Positions 15,782-18,536 of a stretch of DNA of 18,536 nt are shown one piece after another; position 1 is the first letter of the stretch, and each line of letters begins with the position of its first letter. This DNA comes from Thermoplasmatota archaeon (GTDB lineage: Archaea > Thermoplasmatota > E2 > DHVEG-1), in the NCBI GenBank assembly GCA_018334795.1, contig JAGXLH010000022.1, positions 1 to 18,536 of the forward strand. The letters are read 5' to 3'. The notes beneath the pieces are model-generated. The model was given only the letters and a program-made list of their open reading frames with translations, searched no databases and was not told the origin of the DNA. The translations under genes were made by a program, and so were the position numbers.

Positions 15782-15904
15782 ATGATAATCGTTGGAACAG
15801 TATCCGGAAAAACCGAAGCAAAAGAAATCGAATTTATTACTAAATCTTTCGTCGTTGCAAATCGCGCTCGAAAACTTGCATCCAAAATAAACCAAAACGC
15901 ATAA
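15782..15904 (+). CDS. Small hypothetical protein, 40 residues
   Basis: This short ORF (MIIVGTVSGKTEAKEIEFIT, then a basic helix-like VVANRARKLASKINQNA) lies in the 314-bp stretch between the DUF2188 gene and the 169-residue ORF. GAGG at 15770-15773 lies 8 nt before the ATG, and a TATA-like TTTAATAAG near 15740-15748 would start transcription about 15770. An overlapping ATG at 15775 in another frame gives only 22 residues. A and T runs follow the stop. I do not recognise the protein, and a chance ORF is possible; the rest of this stretch shows nothing else. Confidence 0.4.
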   Translation: MIIVGTVSGKTEAKEIEFITKSFVVANRARKLASKINQNA

Positions 15905-15930
15905 AAAAAAATCTTTTTTTATTTATCCTT
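15903..15930 (+). terminator. A/T-run termination region after the 40-residue ORF
   Basis: Nine A residues, TC and seven T residues directly follow the stop codon, and more T-runs follow to about 15960. They could form a weak A:U stem or serve as an archaeal oligo-T terminator. Confidence 0.35.
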
Positions 15931-15994
15931 TCACATTTTTTTTACCTAAGCCTTTTTTTACAAAACAGCATTTCTTTTACAGGTATTTAAAAAG

Positions 15995-16504
15995 ATGAAA
16001 CTAAAAAAACGTGATGATGTACTTAATGATATCATCCATCAAGGTAAAAAACATCCCAGTGGATGGATGGCATCATTTGGAAAAAATAATCATCATCTCT
16101 CCGAGGACTATTATCTTTTTCACCCTGAAATTGGATTGTATTATTTAAAAGAATACCAAAAAAATCCATTCCAACACATTGGTATCGGTGGAAAAGTCGC
16201 TCGGAAAATTGATGATGATGTCACTGAAGAACTTCACAAGAATGCTCACAATTTTGGTATTATCCAAGGAGATATTAAAAGAATTACTAAAAATATTCAA
16301 AACGGTATCTCCCCCCATGAAATCATTCAAGGAATGTTTAAAGGAAAAGACAAAGGGATGAGTCTACCCGTGAAAGGAAAAGCTAATACTTCCAATGAAT
16401 CTATAAAAAAAGTAAAGGAACAAGGAAAACAAAATCAGCATAAGATCAATCATCGATTTAAAAAAATAGCAAAAGAAGATGGATTATATACATCTTATGA
16501 CTAA
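15995..16504 (+). CDS. Hypothetical protein, 169 residues
   Basis: I do not recognise this family. The protein is soluble-looking, basic and rich in His and Lys, with no signal peptide or membrane helix. The first 75 residues contain aromatic and Gly patches (SGWMASFG, YYLFHPEIGLYYLKEY, FQHIGIGGKVARKI). The rest is charged, with HNFGIIQGDIKRITKNI, and the last 50 residues look disordered. The start is uncertain: TATTTAAAA at 15983-15991 sits only 3 nt before this ATG, so transcription from it would start about 16013 and force the internal Met at 16067. An alternative TTTTTTAC box near 15955 would allow the full length. It is convergent with trpS, with 4 bp between stops. Confidence 0.6.
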   Translation: MKLKKRDDVLNDIIHQGKKHPSGWMASFGKNNHHLSEDYYLFHPEIGLYYLKEYQKNPFQHIGIGGKVARKIDDDVTEELHKNAHNFGIIQGDIKRITKNIQNGISPHEIIQGMFKGKDKGMSLPVKGKANTSNESIKKVKEQGKQNQHKINHRFKKIAKEDGLYTSYD

Positions 16505-16508
16505 AAAC

Positions 16509-17822
16509 CTATAAATATTCTTCAATTATCTCTTCAGCATGCTCTCTTTTTCTAGCGATAGTTTCAAGGATTGAGCCCATTCGTTCCGCAGCTTGTTTCT
16601 TGCAATGACCACACATCCGTTCTCCCTGTTTACATGTTGTATAAATCTCTTTTAATTCTTCATCATCATCTGTGAGATGATAAAGGAATAATTCGTAAAT
16701 CATACAATCATCAGGATTGCCGCCTTCTTTTTTCTGTTGTTCTAAGCTAACAGCTCCACCAGTTTTCGCATGCATTATCTTCTTTTTTGCTTCAGAGGAA
16801 GTATCAGTTAAAAAAATCGCGCTTTCTGGTTTAGAAGAAGACATTTTTTCACCAGTTAGACCAGTCATAAAACGATGAAAGGTAGCTGCTGGTGGCAAAA
16901 AACCATAGCCGTCAAATTCAGGTTCTGAATAAGCAAGTAATTTATCAATGTGGTCTATGTTTTCTTCTGTAGCATCATTTACATAAATCGCTTTGTAATC
17001 CGTAATCCGTTTTAATGAAGTAAACTCATTTGAACGAAGAATTTCTTCAGCATTATCAAGGAGAGATTCAATTTGTTCGTCTGGTTTGACAAAAACACCA
17101 ATCCTTCCATCCTTTGTTTTAGTGACATTATATAATCGATGGGCTTTTGCAATATCCCTACTCAAACGGATATGTGGATCCTGATCCACTCCAACAGGTA
17201 CTAGAACAGGTCGTATTCCGCCAAATTTTGGTAATTGAACATGTAAAATATCCCCCGTTTGAATCAAGGGTGAAAACACATGAGTCATATTGGTTTTTCC
17301 AGAAAAACCATAGGTTGCGGTCATTTGGGACCAATTCACTTTTTTACCAAGAAGATAAGCTAAATCTTTAACGTCTTGATTTTTTGATTGAAAATAGATC
17401 TGGCAGTTATCTGGTTTTAACCCAAGAGCAATGTAATTTTTGATATATTCTTCAATAGCTAAGGTTTTTGTTTGTTGAAGTGAATAGCCACGGGTACCAT
17501 ATGATTCAATATCAGCAACAGCAATAAAAATATCAGCACCAATACTCTGATAATAAATGACCTCATCAATTATCATTTTATGACCGAGATGCATCTTTCC
17601 AGAAGGCATTAAGCCAGTGAGAATTGCCCAGGGACGCTTTTCCTGAATGGATTTATTGATAATTGAAAAATCTCGTTGACCAAACACCACGCCTCTTCGT
17701 AACAAACGATGTGGATTAGGTAAATGGTGCCAATGCTGTTCAGAGAATGCTTCAATTCCAAACTCATCTCGAAGACGTGCATAATCTTGATACGTTGATG
17801 AACTCCAAGGATCGATTTTCAT
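16509..17822 (-). CDS. trpS: Tryptophanyl-tRNA synthetase (archaeal type)
   Basis: This class I synthetase charges tRNA-Trp. The 437-residue protein has the HIGH-type motif HLGH (78-81) within TGLMPSGKMHLGH and the KMSKS-type motif KMSSS (326-330) within TGLTGEKMSSS. The GVDQDPHIRLSRDIA stretch (211-225) is typical of archaeal and eukaryotic TrpRS. Between that stretch and the KMSSS half, about residues 231-305 form an extra segment, as in longer archaeal TrpRS proteins. A CGHC pair occurs near the C-terminus. The N-terminus (MKIDPWSS) fits archaeal homologues. The ribosome site is weak (GAGATC before the ATG). A 39-residue ORF lies 133 bp upstream on the same strand; it contains no Trp codon, so it is not a Trp attenuator peptide. 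Confidence 0.95.
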   Translation of the reverse strand: MKIDPWSSSTYQDYARLRDEFGIEAFSEQHWHHLPNPHRLLRRGVVFGQRDFSIINKSIQEKRPWAILTGLMPSGKMHLGHKMIIDEVIYYQSIGADIFIAVADIESYGTRGYSLQQTKTLAIEEYIKNYIALGLKPDNCQIYFQSKNQDVKDLAYLLGKKVNWSQMTATYGFSGKTNMTHVFSPLIQTGDILHVQLPKFGGIRPVLVPVGVDQDPHIRLSRDIAKAHRLYNVTKTKDGRIGVFVKPDEQIESLLDNAEEILRSNEFTSLKRITDYKAIYVNDATEENIDHIDKLLAYSEPEFDGYGFLPPAATFHRFMTGLTGEKMSSSKPESAIFLTDTSSEAKKKIMHAKTGGAVSLEQQKKEGGNPDDCMIYELFLYHLTDDDEELKEIYTTCKQGERMCGHCKKQAAERMGSILETIARKREHAEEIIEEYL

Positions 17823-17894
17823 AAGATCTCAAAAAGTATCAATCAGTCATTCTTTCAAAAATGTTACCATAAAAAAAAGGTTAAGGAGGAAAAA

Positions 17895-18005
17895 GTGGTG
17901 GATGAAAAGGATGAATCGGGGGCACGCACAACATTAAAAAAGAGGGGGGCAATAATTAATCGTCAAAGAAGATTTCTGAGAGCGCTTTTACAAATGATTC
18001 ACTAA
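17895..18005 (+). CDS. Possible 36-residue ORF antisense to the ORF upstream of trpS
   Basis: Two tandem GTG codons (17895 and 17898) follow a strong AAGGAGG site (17883-17889) with 5-nt spacing. They open a 36-codon frame with a basic second half (KKRG, NRQRR). The frame overlaps the 3' end of the 39-residue ORF on the other strand by 50 bp. A TATA-like CATAAAAAA at about 17869 would start transcription inside or after the ribosome site, which counts against it. Third codon positions are more GC-rich than in neighbouring genes. This is probably chance, but it is recorded because of the ribosome site. Confidence 0.2.
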   Translation: MVDEKDESGARTTLKKRGAIINRQRRFLRALLQMIH

Positions 18006-18075
18006 ACATTGGGGCATCTGGGCATTCATCAGGTTGCATGACCGGAAGAGTTTTTTTATTTCGTTGTGCATTCAT
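17956..18075 (-). CDS. Small acidic hypothetical protein, 39 residues, upstream of trpS
   Basis: The ORF starts MNAQRNKKTLPVMQPDECPD and ends in an amphipathic acidic stretch (SFVKALSEIFFDD). It has one Cys and no Trp. Expression signals are good: minus-strand TTAAATA at about 18115-18121 predicts transcription start near 18092, and GGTGGTGAAGG directly precedes the ATG. A C- and T-rich tract after the stop (17934-17950) may end the transcript before trpS. I do not recognise the protein. The rest of the 17823-18234 stretch holds the trpS leader, the antisense ORF above and the RNase P RNA upstream region. Confidence 0.5.
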   Translation of the reverse strand: MNAQRNKKTLPVMQPDECPDAPMFSESFVKALSEIFFDD

Positions 18076-18114
18076 CCTTCACCACCTTCCAGTATCTGCC
18101 TTTGTTAATTCCCC

Positions 18115-18122
18115 TATTTAAG
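18115..18122 (-). promoter_or_regulatory. TATA-like box of the 39-residue ORF
   Basis: CTTAAATA on the minus strand lies about 43 bp before the ATG at 18075, giving a leader of about 17 nt that contains the purine-rich ribosome site. A small perfect dyad, TGACA-AAA-TGTCA (18130-18142), lies immediately upstream and could be a protein-binding site. Confidence 0.4.
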
Positions 18123-18234
18123 ATATCACTGACAAAATGTCAAGAGGTAAAATTATCAATCTAAATCAGGGAGAAAGAAATCGTAATATAATCAATAGAA
18201 ATGTTTTTGATTACCAAATATCATATTACTAGCT

Positions 18235-18536
18235 TGTTGGGAGTAGGTGGACAGCTCACGGCCTTGTGCTGAGGAAAGTCCTCCCTCACTCTGGACCGAG
18301 GACCTACACAAGTGGGAGAGGCGGGAGCCTCTGCAGAGGAGCAGAAACGACACAGCCCATAAATAATGCGATGATGCAAGTTATGTTGTTGAGGTCTTTA
18401 TGGGATTTGATGAAACGGCCAATCTGCCCTTGGAGCAAGCCTAAACAGTGAGATCAGTTGTCCAGACTGCTCACAGGTAAGGTGCTAAGTAGAATGCTGT
18501 TTAAAACAGAAGGAGGCTTACGGCCTACACCCAACA
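18235..18536 (+). ncRNA. rnpB: RNase P RNA (archaeal)
   Basis: This catalytic RNA trims the 5' leader from pre-tRNAs. The universal landmarks are present in order: GAGGAAAGTCC (18271-18281), AGAAACGACACAG (about 18343-18355), GATGAAACGGCC with GGAGCAAGCC (about 18409-18441), and the 3' core ACAGAAGGAGGCTTAC (18506-18521). The ends pair as helix P1: TGTTGGG (18235-18241) with CCCAACA (18530-18536), then GTAGG (18243-18247) with CCTAC (18524-18528), with one A-A mismatch. The RNA is therefore essentially complete at about 302 nt, the size of archaeal type A molecules, and ends at the window edge. Short ORFs inside it are not real genes. A TATA-like element near 18184-18192 may be its promoter, implying some 5' trimming. 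Confidence 0.96.

Noticed and set aside
17956..18075. The 39-residue ORF as a tryptophan attenuator leader peptide for trpS
   Set aside because: It contains no Trp codon, and no alternative terminator/antiterminator stems were seen before trpS.
18266..18451. 61-codon open frame on the plus strand near the right end
   Set aside because: It lies wholly inside the RNase P RNA core, whose conserved motifs and closing helix explain the sequence.
1..18536. Mobile element, CRISPR array, or phage/defence island
   Set aside because: No transposase, integrase, direct-repeat array, terminal inverted repeats or defence-type enzymes were found; gene content is chromosomal housekeeping plus surface proteins.

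Overview
The window reads as a piece of an AT-rich archaeal chromosome, most likely an uncultured euryarchaeon of the Thermoplasmatota type; the phylum is an inference from overall gene style and was not tested. The archaeal assignment is solid: a homodimeric-type NAC protein, prefoldin alpha next to FtsY, an archaeal-type TrpRS, an archaeal RNase P RNA, TATA-box promoters (the exact box TTTATAATA occurs three times) and GGTGA/GGTGAT ribosome binding sites. No mobile element, CRISPR array, tRNA or rRNA gene was seen.

Layout. (1) 1-3641, minus strand: a tightly packed three-gene unit of NAD(P)H-hydrate repair enzyme Nnr, an unrecognised secreted or membrane protein, and a metallophosphoesterase that runs off the left edge. 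(2) 3735-4894, plus strand: NAC, an unlisted 38-residue Cys-rich mini-protein, and an Lrp/AsnC regulator. (3) 4939-6440, minus: a PLP aminotransferase convergent with the Lrp gene, and a 62-residue protein of unknown role. (4) 6611-9116, plus: a sugar-phosphate nucleotidyltransferase and a phosphohexomutase, which together would make an NDP-sugar (probably GDP-mannose) for glycans. (5) 9113-11130, minus: two exported peptidases, an M28 zinc peptidase followed by a pyroglutamyl-peptidase whose best start codon is AUU. (6) 11271-12994, plus: prefoldin alpha and FtsY, for protein folding and membrane targeting. (7) 13193-15680, plus: a PKD-domain surface protein translationally coupled to a membrane protein with a DUF2188-like tail, then a 40-residue ORF and a 169-residue orphan. 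(8) 16509-18075, minus: TrpRS preceded by a 39-residue ORF. (9) 18235-18536, plus: RNase P RNA, whose outer helix closes exactly at the right edge.

Several starts were reset from the longest ORF, using the ribosome binding site or the distance from the TATA box. The conserved genes are housekeeping. The novelty lies in the small Cys-rich ORF, the exported pyroglutamyl-peptidase with its non-canonical start, the PKD/DUF2188 pair, and the small ORFs around trpS and downstream of the DUF2188 gene.
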